A DNA stretch of 58,953 nucleotides from Bacteroidales bacterium (GCA_024413595.1 JAKSUC010000017.1:1-58953); one strand, 5' to 3'. Positions 37,520 through 47,714 are shown, counted from the stretch's first letter. Notes: a model not told the origin generated them from the letters alone. Program-made: numbers and translations.

Positions 37520-37897
37520 TTATTTAGTAGCTTTCTTCTTGTTTGCGACAGTCTTTTTCTTACCTTTACGTGTACGTGCGTTATTTTTGGTTTTTTGACC
37601 TCTAACAGGAAGACCAAGTCTGTGACGAATACCTCTATAACATCCAATATCCATTAGACGTTTGATATTCATTTGAACTTCTGATCTTAATTCACCTTCA
37701 ACCTTAAAATTATCATTGATAATTTGACGAATTTTGGCAACTTGATCATCATTCCAGTCTTGAACCTTGATGTTTTTATCAATTCCGGCTTCTTCGAGGA
37801 TTTTAATCGCTCTTTGACGTCCGATACCATAAATGTAGGTAAGTCCGATTTCACCGCGCTTGTTTTTTGGTAAATCTACACCAACTATTCTAGCCAT
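37520..37897 (-). CDS. rpsM: Ribosomal protein S13
   Basis: A 125-residue head protein that contacts the P-site tRNA. It has the helix-two-turn-helix motif [37 protein letters not shown] and the basic tail [20 protein letters not shown]. It is the first long gene behind rpmJ. Confidence 0.98.
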   Translation of the reverse strand: MARIVGVDLPKNKRGEIGLTYIYGIGRQRAIKILEEAGIDKNIKVQDWNDDQVAKIRQIINDNFKVEGELRSEVQMNIKRLMDIGCYRGIRHRLGLPVRGQKTKNNARTRKGKKKTVANKKKATK

Positions 37898-37985
37898 TAT
37901 TTTATAATTTACTTATTTTTATCATTTTTTGGTGCGCAAAAATAAATAATCTTTTTGAATAACCAAAAAAATGATGTCGTTTTTT

Positions 37986-38102
37986 TTAACCTTGACGCTG
38001 TTTGTATTTAGGATTAGATTTACATATAATGTAAACACGACCTTTTCTTCTTACGACTTTACAATCAGCTGATCTTTTTTTAACAGATGTTCTTACTTTC
38101 AT
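37986..38102 (-). CDS. rpmJ: Ribosomal protein L36
   Basis: A 38-residue protein, [20 protein letters not shown] to NPKYKQRQG. It is short enough to be missed by length-limited gene calls. Of the four zinc ligands of classical L36 (Cys11, Cys14, Cys27, His33), only Cys14 and Cys27 remain; residue 11 is Ser and 33 is Tyr. It therefore probably does not bind zinc, as in other Bacteroidetes. It lies between infA (11 nt) and rpsM. Confidence 0.97.
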   Translation of the reverse strand: MKVRTSVKKRSADCKVVRRKGRVYIICKSNPKYKQRQG

Positions 38103-38113
38103 TTTTTTTCTTT

Positions 38114-38329
38114 TTATTTATATCTGAAAGATATTCGTCCCTTTGACAGGTCATAAGGAGACATTTCTACTTTTACTTTATCGCCTGGCAATATTCTTAT
38201 GTAATGTTGACGCATTTTTCCTGAAATATGAGCGACTATTGAATGTCCATTCTCAAGTTCTACACGAAACATTGCATTAGATAAAGCTTCAACAATTACT
38301 CCGTCTTTTTCAATGCACTCTTGTCTCAT
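38114..38329 (-). CDS. infA: Translation initiation factor IF-1
   Basis: A 71-residue OB-fold factor that occupies the A site of the 30S subunit during initiation. Family marks are [33 protein letters not shown] and [15 protein letters not shown]. It is full length. It is preceded by a 313-bp gap from secY rather than by map. Confidence 0.98.
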   Translation of the reverse strand: MRQECIEKDGVIVEALSNAMFRVELENGHSIVAHISGKMRQHYIRILPGDKVKVEMSPYDLSKGRISFRYK

Positions 38330-38642
38330 TATTTATTTCTTTTCAATTTTTGAATTAACTCTTTTATAACCAATTCGGTATTCAAAATGATTTAAATAAT
38401 GTATTAATTAGCATTTTAATATTTAATTTTCATAAAACAGATACCGAACAGAGTATTTTTTAAAACTTGTATTACCAAGTTTATAAAGTTATTCTCCTAA
38501 TCTAAAAATTATATTTATAATTAATTAACTAAAATATAATATTAAAAGATCTATTCGATGATTGATTTAGATAATTCACCATTTTTAGAATTCTAATTAA
38601 ATAAATTAGAATTCTAAAAGGTGAAATTATTATTGATGTGTA
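38330..38642. other. Structured gap between secY and infA
   Basis: 313 bp with no gene, in the place where map (methionine aminopeptidase) often lies. It contains a long hairpin just behind secY (38575-38598 with about 38603-38625), a shorter hairpin (AACTTG/CAAGTT near 38465-38482) and the spaced inverted repeat TTCGGTAT (38374-38381) / ATACCGAA (38441-38448). No TAnnTTTG box was found on the minus strand. It may hold a processing or attenuation element. Confidence 0.5.
38575..38625 (-). other. Long hairpin directly after secY
   Basis: TTCACC at 38575 pairs with GGTGAA at 38620, and TTTTAGAATTCTAATT pairs with AATTAGAATTCTAAAA inside it, leaving one extra base. The stem is over 20 bp and is 18 bp behind the secY stop. 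No long T run follows on the minus strand, so it is not a classical terminator. An RNA processing site or attenuator is possible. Confidence 0.6.
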
Positions 38643-39980
38643 TTACATGCCTGAGCCTGCTCTACCTTTAATTCGTCCAGATTTCATCAATCCGTCATAA
38701 TGTCTCATCAATAAGTGACTTTCAATCTGCATTAGTGTGTCAAGAATAACTCCAACAAGAATCAATAAAGAAGTTCCTCCATAAAATTGAGCAAATTGAT
38801 TATTGATTCCACAAGCTATTGCAAATACAGGAAGAATACCGATGATTGCCAAGAAAATTGCACCTGGAAGTGTGATTCTAGACATTATTTCATCAAGTTT
38901 TTCAACTGTAGCTTTACCTGGTTTTGTACCTGGAATAAATCCATCTTTCTTCTGCAAATCTAAAGCCATTTGTTGTGGATTAAAAGTAATAGCAGTATAG
39001 AAATATGTGAATACAATTATCAATAAAGCATAAGTAAAATTATACCAAAATCCTGTAAAATCAGCGAAAGCTGCTGCAATACCTTGAGTGGTTTCTGAGT
39101 TAAAACGAGTAAAGATAAGAGGAATAAACATTAATGCTTGAGCAAAAATGATTGGCATAACACCTGCGGCGTTTACCTTTAAAGGTAAATATTGACGAAC
39201 ACCTCCATATTGTTTATTGCCAATAACCCTCTTAGCATATTGTACAGGAATTTTTCTTACTCCTTGAACAAGAAGAATGGAAACAACAAACACTAAGAAA
39301 AGCATTATAAGTTCAATTAAGAAAACAATTAAACCACCGCCAGCTACTTCTTCAACGCAAGATACAAATTCTGCACTTAACGCGAATGGGAATCTAGCAA
39401 TAATACCAATCATAATTAAAAGTGAAATACCGTTTCCAATTCCTTTATCAGTTATTCGTTCACCCAGCCACATTATAAACATAGTTCCTGCTGTTAAAAT
39501 AATAACAGAAGGTAAATCGAACCCCCAGAAAGTATTTGTTAAGAAAGCTGTAGAAGGTAATTGATATCTTAAATTAACTAAATAACTAGGTGCTTGAATT
39601 AACAATACTAATACTGTTAAATAGCGAGTTATTCTATTAATTTTTCTATGACCACTTTCTCCTTCACGTTGAAGTCTCTGAAAATATGGTATTGCCATTC
39701 CTAAAAGTTGCACAATAATAGATGCTGTAATATACGGCATAATACCAAGTGCAAAAATAGAAGCATTAGCAAACGCACCACCAGAAAACATATTGAGAAG
39801 TGACATTATACCTTCACTTGTCTGTTCTGACAATTTACTAATCTGATTTGGATCAATACCAGGTAGCACAATATGAGCACCAACACGGTATACTAAAACG
39901 AAACCAAGAGTAGCAATGATTCTATTTCTTAGATCGTCAATTTTCCAAATGTTCTTAAGTGTCTGAATAAAGTTTTTCAT
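38643..39980 (-). CDS. secY: Protein translocase subunit SecY
   Basis: A 445-residue inner-membrane channel of the Sec system with ten hydrophobic segments. Conserved stretches are FVLVYRVGAHIVLPGIDPNQ, IFALGIMPYITASIIVQLL and GERITDKGIGNGISLLI. Loop C5 is KDGFIPGTKPG. ATG 39980 is preferred to the TTG one codon upstream. It lies 11 nt behind rplO, as in spc operons generally, and is followed by the structured gap. Confidence 0.98.
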   Translation of the reverse strand: MKNFIQTLKNIWKIDDLRNRIIATLGFVLVYRVGAHIVLPGIDPNQISKLSEQTSEGIMSLLNMFSGGAFANASIFALGIMPYITASIIVQLLGMAIPYFQRLQREGESGHRKINRITRYLTVLVLLIQAPSYLVNLRYQLPSTAFLTNTFWGFDLPSVIILTAGTMFIMWLGERITDKGIGNGISLLIMIGIIARFPFALSAEFVSCVEEVAGGGLIVFLIELIMLFLVFVVSILLVQGVRKIPVQYAKRVIGNKQYGGVRQYLPLKVNAAGVMPIIFAQALMFIPLIFTRFNSETTQGIAAAFADFTGFWYNFTYALLIIVFTYFYTAITFNPQQMALDLQKKDGFIPGTKPGKATVEKLDEIMSRITLPGAIFLAIIGILPVFAIACGINNQFAQFYGGTSLLILVGVILDTLMQIESHLLMRHYDGLMKSGRIKGRAGSGM

Positions 39981-39991
39981 CAAAGTTAAAT

Positions 39992-40426
39992 TTACAAAGT
40001 ATTAACAGTTCCGTTCAAAGATTCGATAGCTTCTTTAGCTGATTTAGAAAAAGCATTAGCAGTAACATTAATTTTTTTAGTTAATTTACCATTACCTAAT
40101 ACTTTAACTTTATCGCATTTAGAAATCAAACCAGCCTGACGTAATACATCTAAATTGATGTCAGTAACGTTAAGTTTTTCGAGGTCGGAAATATTAACAA
40201 CTCTGTATTCAACTCTATTAACATTGTTGAAACCGAATTTAGGAACACGTCTCTGAAGAGGCATTTGTCCACCTTCGAAACCAATTTTATGAGAATAACC
40301 GGAACGAGATTTAGCTCCTTTGTGACCTCTTGTAGAAGTTCCACCGTAGCCAGAACCTTGACCTCTACCTAATCTTTTTTTATTTCTGGTAGAACCTTGA
40401 GCCGGTTTTAACTGTGACAAGTCCAT
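39992..40426 (-). CDS. rplO: Ribosomal protein L15
   Basis: 144 residues. The Gly/Arg-rich N-terminus RLGRGQGSGYGGTSTRGHKG binds 23S rRNA. GFEGGQMPLQRRVPKFGF follows, with a C-terminal globular part (LGNGKLTKKINVTANAFS). It lies between rpmD and secY. Confidence 0.98.
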   Translation of the reverse strand: MDLSQLKPAQGSTRNKKRLGRGQGSGYGGTSTRGHKGAKSRSGYSHKIGFEGGQMPLQRRVPKFGFNNVNRVEYRVVNISDLEKLNVTDINLDVLRQAGLISKCDKVKVLGNGKLTKKINVTANAFSKSAKEAIESLNGTVNTL

Positions 40427-40438
40427 AATTGCAATAAA

Positions 40439-40621
40439 TTATTCGTTTATATCTTCAATTTTTACAAGGTGTCTAACTTTGGTAATCATACCAATCATAG
40501 AAGGATTATCTTCTACAATAACACTAGCACCGATTTTATTAAGACCTAAAGCTTCAAGAGTTGCTTTTTGATCTTTTGGCCAACCGATTTTGCTGCGGAT
40601 TTGAGTTACTTTCTTTTTCAT
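40439..40621 (-). CDS. rpmD: Ribosomal protein L30
   Basis: 60 residues, starting MKKKVTQIRSKIGWPKDQKA and continuing EALGLNKIGASVIVEDNPSM. ATG 40621 is chosen over a TTG three codons upstream. The gene lies 14 nt behind rpsE and 12 nt ahead of rplO. Length is normal for bacterial L30. Confidence 0.96.
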   Translation of the reverse strand: MKKKVTQIRSKIGWPKDQKATLEALGLNKIGASVIVEDNPSMIGMITKVRHLVKIEDINE

Positions 40622-40635
40622 TTTTATCAAAATTA

Positions 40636-41151
40636 CTATCCGTTAAACACAGTGTTAATATCAACACCTCTATATTGAGAAATAGTTTGAACATCTCTTA
40701 ACATAGAAAGTGCTTTAAAAGTAGCCTTTACCAAATTGTGTGGGTTAGAAGAACCTTTAGATTTAGCTAGCACGTCTTTAATACCAACACTTTCAAGTAC
40801 AGCACGCATAGCACCACCGGCTTTTACACCAGTACCGTTAGATGCAGGTTTTAACAAAACGTTAGCTCCGCCAAATTTTGCAATTTGTTCATGAGGAATT
40901 GTACCTTTGTAAACGGGAACATTAATAAGGTTTTTCTTAGCATCTTCAACACCTTTAGCAATAGCAACAGTAACTTCATTAGCTTTACCAAGGCCATAAC
41001 CTACAACGCCATTTTCGTTACCAACAACTACTATTGCTGCGAAAGTAAAAGTACGACCACCTTTGGTCACCTTTGTAACACGATTGATTGCTACAAGTCT
41101 ATCCTTGAGTTCTAAATCGGTTGTTTTAACTTTTCTATTTCCTGTTAACAT
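40636..41151 (-). CDS. rpsE: Ribosomal protein S5
   Basis: A 171-residue 30S protein needed for decoding accuracy. The N-terminal double-stranded RNA-binding fold ([40 protein letters not shown]) is followed by the C-terminal domain ([20 protein letters not shown]). It begins 5 nt behind rplR. Confidence 0.98.
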   Translation of the reverse strand: MLTGNRKVKTTDLELKDRLVAINRVTKVTKGGRTFTFAAIVVVGNENGVVGYGLGKANEVTVAIAKGVEDAKKNLINVPVYKGTIPHEQIAKFGGANVLLKPASNGTGVKAGGAMRAVLESVGIKDVLAKSKGSSNPHNLVKATFKALSMLRDVQTISQYRGVDINTVFNG

Positions 41152-41156
41152 AATTA

Positions 41157-41513
41157 CTAGAATATTAAACCACCTTCTCTAGCAGCTTCAGCCAATGACT
41201 TAATTCTGCCGTGGTATAGATAACCATTACGATCAAATACTACAGTATTAAAACCTGCAGCTTTAGCCTTTTCGGCGATAGCTTTACCAACCAATTTAGC
41301 TTGTTCAATTTTTGTAACTTTTTGGTCAGCGATATCTTTCACTCTTGAAGAGGTGGCGACTAATGTTATGTGTTTAACATCGTCTATTAATTGTACAAAG
41401 ATGTTCTTATTACTTCTGTAAACGCATAATCTCGGGCGCTCATTTGTGCCCGAAATTTTTTTGCGAATACGATATTTTATTCTTTGTCTTCTTTCCTGCT
41501 TAGTTAAAGCCAT
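41157..41513 (-). CDS. rplR: Ribosomal protein L18
   Basis: 118 residues, a 5S rRNA-binding protein. [20 protein letters not shown] and [20 protein letters not shown] are typical, as is the C-terminal [20 protein letters not shown]. The frame is open to 41672, but that would run through the rplF end. ATG 41513 gives the family start and length. Confidence 0.97.
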   Translation of the reverse strand: MALTKQERRQRIKYRIRKKISGTNERPRLCVYRSNKNIFVQLIDDVKHITLVATSSRVKDIADQKVTKIEQAKLVGKAIAEKAKAAGFNTVVFDRNGYLYHGRIKSLAEAAREGGLIF

Positions 41514-41556
41514 TTTGAATAAAATTTTAATTAATTTAATTAACTTTGATATGGGA

Positions 41557-42120
41557 CTAAGCACCTGCAGAAGCAGATTTACCAGCTTTTCTGCGAATAA
41601 CTTCGTCAATAAACTTAATACCTTTACCTTTGTATGGTTCAGGAGCACGGAATGAACGAATCTTTGCGGCAACCTGACCTAAAAGTTGTTTATCACAACT
41701 TGTTAAAGTGATAATAGGGTTAGAACGTTTTTCTTGAACCACTTCAACTTTAACTTCAGAAGGTAATTCGATAAGGATATTGTGAGAATAACCCACCGAG
41801 ATATCAAGTAACTGGCCCTGTGAAGATGCTCTATAACCTACACCAACCATTTCCTGTTTAATTGTAAATCCTTCGGTTACACCTTTTACCATATTGTTAA
41901 TCAGAGCTCTGTACAAACCGTGAAGAGATCTGTGAATTTTATCGTTACAATCACGAGAAACTGTTAGTTCACCGTCTTTAACTTCAACCTTTATATCAGG
42001 ATTTACTTTTTGCTTCAATTCTCCAAGCTTGCCTTTAACGACTACAGTGTGATTTTTGTCGTCTACGGTTACTTGTACGCCACTAGGAATGTGAACGGGC
42101 AATTTTCCAATTCTTGACAT
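41557..42120 (-). CDS. rplF: Ribosomal protein L6
   Basis: 187 residues, two related alpha/beta domains that bind 23S rRNA near the factor-binding site. Seen are [39 protein letters not shown] and the C-terminal signature [20 protein letters not shown]. It lies 16 nt behind rpsH and 43 nt ahead of rplR. Confidence 0.98.
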   Translation of the reverse strand: MSRIGKLPVHIPSGVQVTVDDKNHTVVVKGKLGELKQKVNPDIKVEVKDGELTVSRDCNDKIHRSLHGLYRALINNMVKGVTEGFTIKQEMVGVGYRASSQGQLLDISVGYSHNILIELPSEVKVEVVQEKRSNPIITLTSCDKQLLGQVAAKIRSFRAPEPYKGKGIKFIDEVIRRKAGKSASAGA

Positions 42121-42136
42121 TTTCTTTTCAAATTTT

Positions 42137-42526
42137 TTAATAAACGTAACAAATTACCTCACCTCCGACGTTTTGAGTTCTTGCTTCTTTGTCGGTCATG
42201 ATACCTTTTGAAGTAGAAACGATAGCTATTCCTAAACCATTAAGTACTCTTGGCATTTCTGCACTTGATGAATATTTTCTTAAACCAGGAGTTGAAACTC
42301 TGGTTATGTTTTGGATAGCTGATTCTTTCGTTTCAGGATTATATTTTAAAGCTATTTTGATGGTTTTATTTTCATCATCAAATTTATAACTAAGAATATA
42401 ACCTTTAGTAAAAAGTATCTTGGTAATTTCTTTTTTAACATTTGATGCAGGCACTTCCACAATTCTGTGTTTAGCCATCACGGCGTTTCTTATGCGAGTC
42501 AAGAAATCTGCAATAGTATCTGTCAT
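42137..42526 (-). CDS. rpsH: Ribosomal protein S8
   Basis: A 129-residue 16S rRNA-binding protein. The N-terminal [20 protein letters not shown] and C-terminal [20 protein letters not shown], then GGEVICYVY, match the family. In E. coli S8 is the repressor of the spc operon; no S8 target mimic was searched for here. Confidence 0.98.
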   Translation of the reverse strand: MTDTIADFLTRIRNAVMAKHRIVEVPASNVKKEITKILFTKGYILSYKFDDENKTIKIALKYNPETKESAIQNITRVSTPGLRKYSSSAEMPRVLNGLGIAIVSTSKGIMTDKEARTQNVGGEVICYVY

Positions 42527-42548
42527 TTCTTTTAAATTAATAAATGTT

Positions 42549-42818
42549 CTACCAACTTGCTTTTTTTACGCCCGGTAAAAGACCGTTAGACGCCATTTCA
42601 CGGAATTGAATTCTGCTGATTCCAAAAAGTCTCATATAACCTCTTGGTCTTCCAGTTAATTTACAACGATTGTGAAGTCTGATAGGATTAGAATTTTTTG
42701 GAAGTTTTTGAAGTCCAACATAATCTCCTTCAGCTTTAAGTTTGGCTCTTTTTTCAGCGTATTTAGCTATAAGTTTTGCACGTTTAACTTCACGTGCTTT
42801 CATTGATTCCTTTGCCAT
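42549..42818 (-). CDS. rpsN: Ribosomal protein S14, zinc-free form
   Basis: 89 residues, [20 protein letters not shown] to [19 protein letters not shown]. The longer form without the CxxC...CxxC zinc motif, with the conserved C-terminal [18 protein letters not shown]. It lies between rplE and rpsH, as is standard. Confidence 0.97.
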   Translation of the reverse strand: MAKESMKAREVKRAKLIAKYAEKRAKLKAEGDYVGLQKLPKNSNPIRLHNRCKLTGRPRGYMRLFGISRIQFREMASNGLLPGVKKASW

Positions 42819-42830
42819 TTTGTTTAAATT

Positions 42831-43376
42831 TTATTTTTTAAATGGTAATCCAAAGTTCTTCATTAACTTGAAACCTTCTTCGTCGGTTTTTGCTGTTGTA
42901 ACAAAGGTAATGTTCATACCCATAATTTTATTGATTTTATCAATGTCAATTTCAGGGAAAATGATTTGTTCTTTTATACCTAAGGTATAATTACCTTTAC
43001 CGTCAAATTTACCAGCAATACCGTTGAAATCACGGATACGAGGAAGAGAAATGGCAATTAATCTTTCTAAGAATTCATACATACGATCTCTACGAAGTGT
43101 AACCATTACACCAATTGGCATACCTTTTCTTAATTTGAAATTTGATATGTCTTTACGAGATGTAGTAGAAACTGGTTTTTGACCAGATATAGCAGTAATT
43201 TCAGCTAAAGAAGTGTCGATAAGTTTTTTATCAGCAGTTGCATCTCCAACACCTTGATTAATAATTATTTTTACAAGTTTTGGTGCTTGCATTACGCTCT
43301 TGTAGCCGAATTCTTTCATTAGAGTAGGAACTATTTCTTCCTTATACTTAGTCTTTAATGTCGGTACGTATTGCAT
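42831..43376 (-). CDS. rplE: Ribosomal protein L5
   Basis: A 181-residue 5S rRNA-binding protein of the central protuberance. Seen are [60 protein letters not shown] and the C-terminal [20 protein letters not shown]. It begins 1 nt behind rplX, where a GGAG stretch lies inside the L24 end. Confidence 0.98.
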   Translation of the reverse strand: MQYVPTLKTKYKEEIVPTLMKEFGYKSVMQAPKLVKIIINQGVGDATADKKLIDTSLAEITAISGQKPVSTTSRKDISNFKLRKGMPIGVMVTLRRDRMYEFLERLIAISLPRIRDFNGIAGKFDGKGNYTLGIKEQIIFPEIDIDKINKIMGMNITFVTTAKTDEEGFKLMKNFGLPFKK

Positions 43377-43377
43377 T

Positions 43378-43719
43378 TTACTTTATCTCCTTTTTATCTT
43401 TAGATTTTTTTGAATAACGTACTAACCTCTTAATACCATTAGCACCTTCAACTAATTTTCTACCAATTCTAGTAGGTTTATCAGTTTCTGGGCAAATTAC
43501 CATAAGGTTAGAAATGTGGATTGGTGCAGGTTTCTTTTCAAAACCACCGTTTGTGTTTTGAGCGTTAGGTTTTACTGCTTTAGTAACGATATTAACGCCT
43601 TCAACAATAGCACGGTTTTTCTTAACAAGCACTTCCAAGACTCTACCTCTAGTACCTCTGAATTCACCAGAGTTAACAATAACGGTGTCTCCTTTTTTAA
43701 TGTGCAGTTTTTGTGACAT
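43378..43719 (-). CDS. rplX: Ribosomal protein L24
   Basis: A 113-residue early assembly protein of the 50S subunit. The KOW motif ([20 protein letters not shown]) and [20 protein letters not shown] followed by [12 protein letters not shown] are typical. The basic tail [10 protein letters not shown] is slightly longer than usual. Confidence 0.97.
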   Translation of the reverse strand: MSQKLHIKKGDTVIVNSGEFRGTRGRVLEVLVKKNRAIVEGVNIVTKAVKPNAQNTNGGFEKKPAPIHISNLMVICPETDKPTRIGRKLVEGANGIKRLVRYSKKSKDKKEIK

Positions 43720-43739
43720 TGCTTTAAATTTACTTAAAA

Positions 43740-44105
43740 TTACAAAACTTCAGGAGCTAAAGAAACAATTTTCATGTAATTAGCACGCAATTCTCTAGCT
43801 ACAGGGCCAAAAATACGAGTGCCTCTTAATTCTCCTGCATTGTTTAGCAAAACAACGGCATTGTCATCAAAACGGATGTATGAGCCGTCTGCTCTGCGGA
43901 TTTCTTTGTTGGTGCGAACAATAACTGCCTTAGATACTGTACCTTTCTTAACATCTCCAGAAGGTAATGCGCTCTTAACAGTTACTACCACCTTGTCGCC
44001 AACAGAAGCGTATCTACGTCCAGTACCGCCGAGGACACGAATACAAAGGACTTCTTTTGCGCCACTGTTGTCAGCAACAGTCATTCTAGTTTCTTGCTGT
44101 ATCAT
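43740..44105 (-). CDS. rplN: Ribosomal protein L14
   Basis: 121 residues, binds 23S rRNA and contacts S12 at the subunit interface. Signature stretches are [40 protein letters not shown] and [13 protein letters not shown]. It lies 1 nt behind rpsQ. Confidence 0.98.
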   Translation of the reverse strand: MIQQETRMTVADNSGAKEVLCIRVLGGTGRRYASVGDKVVVTVKSALPSGDVKKGTVSKAVIVRTNKEIRRADGSYIRFDDNAVVLLNNAGELRGTRIFGPVARELRANYMKIVSLAPEVL

Positions 44106-44106
44106 T

Positions 44107-44385
44107 TTATTTAGCTCTTTCTACGATTTCAACTAATCTCCAGTTTTTGCGTTTGCTCATTGGACGAGTTTCCATAATTCTAACTGTATCACCGATATTG
44201 CAAGTGTTTTCTTCGTCATGAGCAACAAATTTTTTAGTACGCATAATAAATTTACCATACTTAGGGTGCATCATCTTACGTTTAACTTCAACAACGATAG
44301 ATTTTTGCATTTTGTTGCTAACAACCACCCCGATACGTTCTTTTCTAAAGTTACGTGTAACTTCTACTTTATTAACTTCTTCCAT
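44107..44385 (-). CDS. rpsQ: Ribosomal protein S17
   Basis: A 92-residue OB-fold 16S rRNA-binding protein. The N-terminal [20 protein letters not shown], then [19 protein letters not shown] and [20 protein letters not shown], are family marks. It lies 14 nt behind rpmC. Confidence 0.98.
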   Translation of the reverse strand: MEEVNKVEVTRNFRKERIGVVVSNKMQKSIVVEVKRKMMHPKYGKFIMRTKKFVAHDEENTCNIGDTVRIMETRPMSKRKNWRLVEIVERAK

Positions 44386-44399
44386 AATACTTTAGTATC

Positions 44400-44612
44400 T
44401 TATTGAACGTTTTTTAATTCTCTACTGCGTTTTTCTGTTAACAATTTTGCAATATACTTGCGTTTGTAACGAATCTGAATTGGACTTTCAAGAGGAGAAA
44501 TTGAATGATTAATTTTCATCTTTTGATATTCCAAAGTTACAGATTTGATTTTGTCGTTAAGATCCGCTGTAGTCAAATCTTTTATTTCTTTATTTACTTC
44601 TGAATTTTTCAT
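44400..44612 (-). CDS. rpmC: Ribosomal protein L29
   Basis: 70 residues, two helices near the peptide exit tunnel where trigger factor and SRP bind with L23. The core is LTTADLNDKIKSVTLEYQKM and IRYKRKYIAKLLTEKRSREL. The start ATG overlaps the rplP stop by one base (TAATG), so the two are translationally coupled. Confidence 0.96.
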   Translation of the reverse strand: MKNSEVNKEIKDLTTADLNDKIKSVTLEYQKMKINHSISPLESPIQIRYKRKYIAKLLTEKRSRELKNVQ

Positions 44613-45046
44613 TATTCGTTGGTTTGATTGATTACAAAATCACGTCTTACGACAAATTTAGTTTTTATTGGAAGCTTTTGAGCAGCAAGTCTTAAAGCTT
44701 CTTTTGCAATTTCAAAAGGAACACCATCAATTTCAAACATAATTCTTCCTGGTGTTACTGGAGCAACGAAATATTCAGGTTGACCTTTACCTTTACCCAT
44801 ACGCACTTCTGCTGGTTTTTTGGTAACTGGTTTATCCGGGAATATTCTAATCCAAATTTGTCCTTCACGCTGCATTTTACGCGAAATAGCTTGACGTGCA
44901 GCTTCTATTTGACGTCCTGTGATCCAGAAATTTTCCATTGCTTTAATAGCAAATGTACCGAATGCGATTTCATGCCCTCTTTGAGCAAGACCTCTCATGC
45001 GGCCTTTCTGCATTTTTCTAAATTTCGTCTTTTTTGGCTGTAACAT
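44612..45046 (-). CDS. rplP: Ribosomal protein L16
   Basis: A 144-residue protein near the A site and the peptidyl transferase centre. Seen are [60 protein letters not shown] and [20 protein letters not shown]. It lies 32 nt behind rpsC. Confidence 0.98.
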   Translation of the reverse strand: MLQPKKTKFRKMQKGRMRGLAQRGHEIAFGTFAIKAMENFWITGRQIEAARQAISRKMQREGQIWIRIFPDKPVTKKPAEVRMGKGKGQPEYFVAPVTPGRIMFEIDGVPFEIAKEALRLAAQKLPIKTKFVVRRDFVINQTNE

Positions 45047-45078
45047 TTTTTTTTACATTAAAATAGTTAAAAAAGAAC

Positions 45079-45777
45079 TTACTTTTGTCTTCTTGGTTTA
45101 AAACCGTTTTTCTTTTGCTGTTTAACTCCAAGGTTTGGAGATAGGTCTCTCTTACCGTAAACTTCGCCTTTACAAATCCAAACTTTAATACCAACAGCAC
45201 CAACTTTGGTATTTGCAACTGCTAAAGCATAGTCGATGTCTGCTCTTAAAGTATGAAGTGGAATTCTTCCTTCTTTAAATGCTTCAGAGCGAGCCATTTC
45301 AGCACCATTTAAACGACCAGAAATAACAAATTTGATTCCTTCTGCACCCATTCTCATTGTAGATGCTAAAGCCATTTTGATTGCTCTTCTATAGGCAATT
45401 TTGCCTTCAAGCTGACGTGCTACGTTGTTTGCAACTATTACTGCATCAAGTTCAGGACGTTTAATTTCAAAGATATTGATTTGAACTTCTTTATTGGTAA
45501 TGTTCTTCAATTCTTCTTTAATTTTGTCCACTTCTTGACCACCTTTACCGATAATGATACCTGGACGAGCTGTATTAACTGTTACAGTAATAAGCTTAAG
45601 GGTTCTTTCAATAATAATTTTTGAAATACTAGCTTTGGCAAGACGTACGCTTAAATATTTACGAATTTTATCGTCTTCTACTATCTTTTCTGAGTAGCTT
45701 TTACCATCGTACCAGTTTGAATCCCAACCTTTTATAATTCCCAACCTATTACTGATCGGATTAGTCTTCTGTCCCAT
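45079..45777 (-). CDS. rpsC: Ribosomal protein S3
   Basis: A 232-residue 30S head protein with mRNA helicase activity. The KH domain has the loop [19 protein letters not shown], and the C-terminal domain has [20 protein letters not shown]. The start overlaps the rplV end by 17 nt. The basic tail (NGFKPRRQK) is short. Confidence 0.98.
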   Translation of the reverse strand: MGQKTNPISNRLGIIKGWDSNWYDGKSYSEKIVEDDKIRKYLSVRLAKASISKIIIERTLKLITVTVNTARPGIIIGKGGQEVDKIKEELKNITNKEVQINIFEIKRPELDAVIVANNVARQLEGKIAYRRAIKMALASTMRMGAEGIKFVISGRLNGAEMARSEAFKEGRIPLHTLRADIDYALAVANTKVGAVGIKVWICKGEVYGKRDLSPNLGVKQQKKNGFKPRRQK

Positions 45778-46198
45778 TTATGTTTTCTTTATTAGCTTTA
45801 TTACCTAAAATAATAGTAACATGATTAGACCTTTTTCTTACTCTGTAAGCTCTACCTTGTGGTGCTGGTCTAAGTCTTTTTAACATTCGTGCACCATCAA
45901 CGCGAACTTCCTTTACATAAAGGTCTGCGTCTTCTAGACGTTCACCCTTGTTTTTTTCCACCCAGTTTGCAATTGCAGACTGTAATAGTTTTCTCAACTT
46001 TATAGCTGCTTCTTGGGGAGAGAACTGAAGGATGTCTAATGCTTTGTTTGCTTGTTGATTTCTAATTAAACCAGCAACAAAACGCATCTTTCTGGGAGAA
46101 GTGGGGTTGTTTCTTAAAATAGCAAAAGCTGTATTTTTCTTTTGCTCTTTTATTTTTTCCGCTCTTACTTTCTTCTTGGTTCGTATTGTTTCACCCAT
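45761..46198 (-). CDS. rplV: Ribosomal protein L22
   Basis: A 145-residue protein lining the exit tunnel. A basic N-terminal extension (about 1-25) precedes the conserved [20 protein letters not shown] and [15 protein letters not shown] loop (here [20 protein letters not shown]), whose tip lies in the tunnel and is a macrolide-sensitive site. It overlaps rpsC by 17 nt. Confidence 0.98.
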   Translation of the reverse strand: MGETIRTKKKVRAEKIKEQKKNTAFAILRNNPTSPRKMRFVAGLIRNQQANKALDILQFSPQEAAIKLRKLLQSAIANWVEKNKGERLEDADLYVKEVRVDGARMLKRLRPAPQGRAYRVRKRSNHVTIILGNKANKENINGTED

Positions 46199-46235
46199 TT
46201 TATTATTCTTTATTAAATGGCTTATACTTAATTAA

Positions 46236-46502
46236 TTATTTTTTGTTTCCTCCGTGACCTCTAAAAGTACGAGTTGGAGCAAACTCTCCAAATTTGTGAC
46301 CAACCATATTTTCTGTTACATAAACTGGAATAAATTTATTTCCGTTATGAATTGCAATAGTGTGACCAACAAAGTCAGGAGAAATAACTGAGGCTCTTGC
46401 CCATGATTTTACAACCGATTTCTTGCCTGATTCGTTCATGGCAAGAACTTTCTTTTCTAGTTTGTAATCGATGAAGGGGCCTTTTTTTATTGAACGACTC
46501 AT
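46236..46502 (-). CDS. rpsS: Ribosomal protein S19
   Basis: 88 residues. [40 protein letters not shown] and [18 protein letters not shown] are family marks. S19 pairs with S13 in the 30S head. It lies 17 nt behind rplB and 37 nt ahead of rplV. Confidence 0.98.
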   Translation of the reverse strand: MSRSIKKGPFIDYKLEKKVLAMNESGKKSVVKSWARASVISPDFVGHTIAIHNGNKFIPVYVTENMVGHKFGEFAPTRTFRGHGGNKK

Positions 46503-46519
46503 GATAAAATATGCATTAA

Positions 46520-47344
46520 TTATTTACTTCTTCTTTCAATTATAAACTTGTTAGAGCTTTTTTTCGGTCTACGAGTCTTATAACCCTTAGCGAGCAAGCC
46601 TTTACGAGATCTTGGATGACCTCCTGAAGCACGACCTTCACCACCACCCATTGGGTGATCAACTGGGTTCATTACGACACCTCTGTTGTGTGGTCTACGA
46701 CCTTGCCAACGAGATCTACCAGCTTTACCACTTTTTTCTAATTCGTGGTCTCCGTTAGAAACACTTCCGATTGTTGCTTTACAAGTAACAAGAATCATTC
46801 TTGTTTCACCAGAAGGAAGTTTTACAATTGCATATTTACCGTCTCTTGCAGTAAGTTGAGCATACGAACCAGCACTTCTTGCGAGTACTGCACCTTCACC
46901 AGGATGTAGTTCAATATTGTGAATAATTGTTCCTAGTGGAATATCTGAAAGGAATAAAGCGTTTCCAATTTCTGGAGCTGCTTCTTTACCTGATACAATT
47001 TTTTGACCTACTTGAATACCATTAGGTGCAATAATGTATCGTTTTTCACCATCAGCGTAAAATACTAAAGCGATACGAGCAGTACGATTAGGGTCGTATT
47101 CGATAGTTTTTACTGTTCCTGGTATGCCTTCTTTATCGCGTAAGAAGTCAATACATCTAAATTTTTGTTTATGACCACCACCTATATAACGTACGGTCAT
47201 TTTGCCCGTTTGATTACGTCCACCTGATTTGGCATAACCAAATGTTAATGACTTTTCGGGCTTTGAAGCGGTAATTTCTTCAAAAGTTCCTAAAACTTTT
47301 CCTCTTTGTCCCGGAGTTGTCGGTTTAAAAATTCTTACTGCCAT
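46520..47344 (-). CDS. rplB: Ribosomal protein L2
   Basis: A 274-residue protein needed for subunit association and peptidyl transfer. [20 protein letters not shown], the [20 protein letters not shown] region and the C-terminal [20 protein letters not shown] carry the conserved functional histidine (His in VDHPMGGG). It starts 5 nt behind rplW. Confidence 0.98.
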   Translation of the reverse strand: MAVRIFKPTTPGQRGKVLGTFEEITASKPEKSLTFGYAKSGGRNQTGKMTVRYIGGGHKQKFRCIDFLRDKEGIPGTVKTIEYDPNRTARIALVFYADGEKRYIIAPNGIQVGQKIVSGKEAAPEIGNALFLSDIPLGTIIHNIELHPGEGAVLARSAGSYAQLTARDGKYAIVKLPSGETRMILVTCKATIGSVSNGDHELEKSGKAGRSRWQGRRPHNRGVVMNPVDHPMGGGEGRASGGHPRSRKGLLAKGYKTRRPKKSSNKFIIERRSK

Positions 47345-47349
47345 TTTTT

Positions 47350-47703
47350 TTAAATGTTGCTATAAAAATCAATATTATCACCTTCTTTTAAGGTAACAAT
47401 AGCTTTTTTGTAAGTTTTACCCTTTCCAACAATATATCCCGCTTTTGTTAAACGAGATTTTATTTTGCCAGAATATTTCATTGTGTTAACTGCAACTACA
47501 GTAACATTGTACATTTCTTCAACTGCTTTCTTAATTTGTACTTTATTTGCATTTGGGTTAACTTTAAATGCAAATTTACAAATTGTACGTGTAGATCTAG
47601 TATCAGGTCTGCCAGCTTTATTGCCTTTTTTACCTGTTCTAACAGTCTTGCTTGCTAAAGCATTGAATTTTTCTGTAACAATGGGTTTTTCTATGATTTC
47701 CAT
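47350..47703 (-). CDS. rplW: Ribosomal protein L23 with an internal basic insertion
   Basis: A 117-residue protein at the mouth of the exit tunnel, the docking site for trigger factor and SRP. The family core is clear: [62 protein letters not shown]. Between residues about 19 and 38 lies an extra, strongly basic segment ([20 protein letters not shown]) not present in the L23 proteins I know, which have about 95-100 residues. The reading frame is intact, so it is not a frameshift. Confidence 0.96.
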   Translation of the reverse strand: MEIIEKPIVTEKFNALASKTVRTGKKGNKAGRPDTRSTRTICKFAFKVNPNANKVQIKKAVEEMYNVTVVAVNTMKYSGKIKSRLTKAGYIVGKGKTYKKAIVTLKEGDNIDFYSNI

Positions 47704-47714
47704 TATTTTTTTTC

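Noticed and set aside
41514..41672. 53-residue N-terminal extension of L18
   Set aside because: It reads through the end of rplF out of frame. The conserved L18 start is at the ATG at 41513.
47408..47470. L23 insertion as a double frameshift
   Set aside because: The inserted segment is in frame with intact motifs on both sides, and its Lys/Arg/Gly composition is protein-like. Shifted readings do not restore a better alignment.
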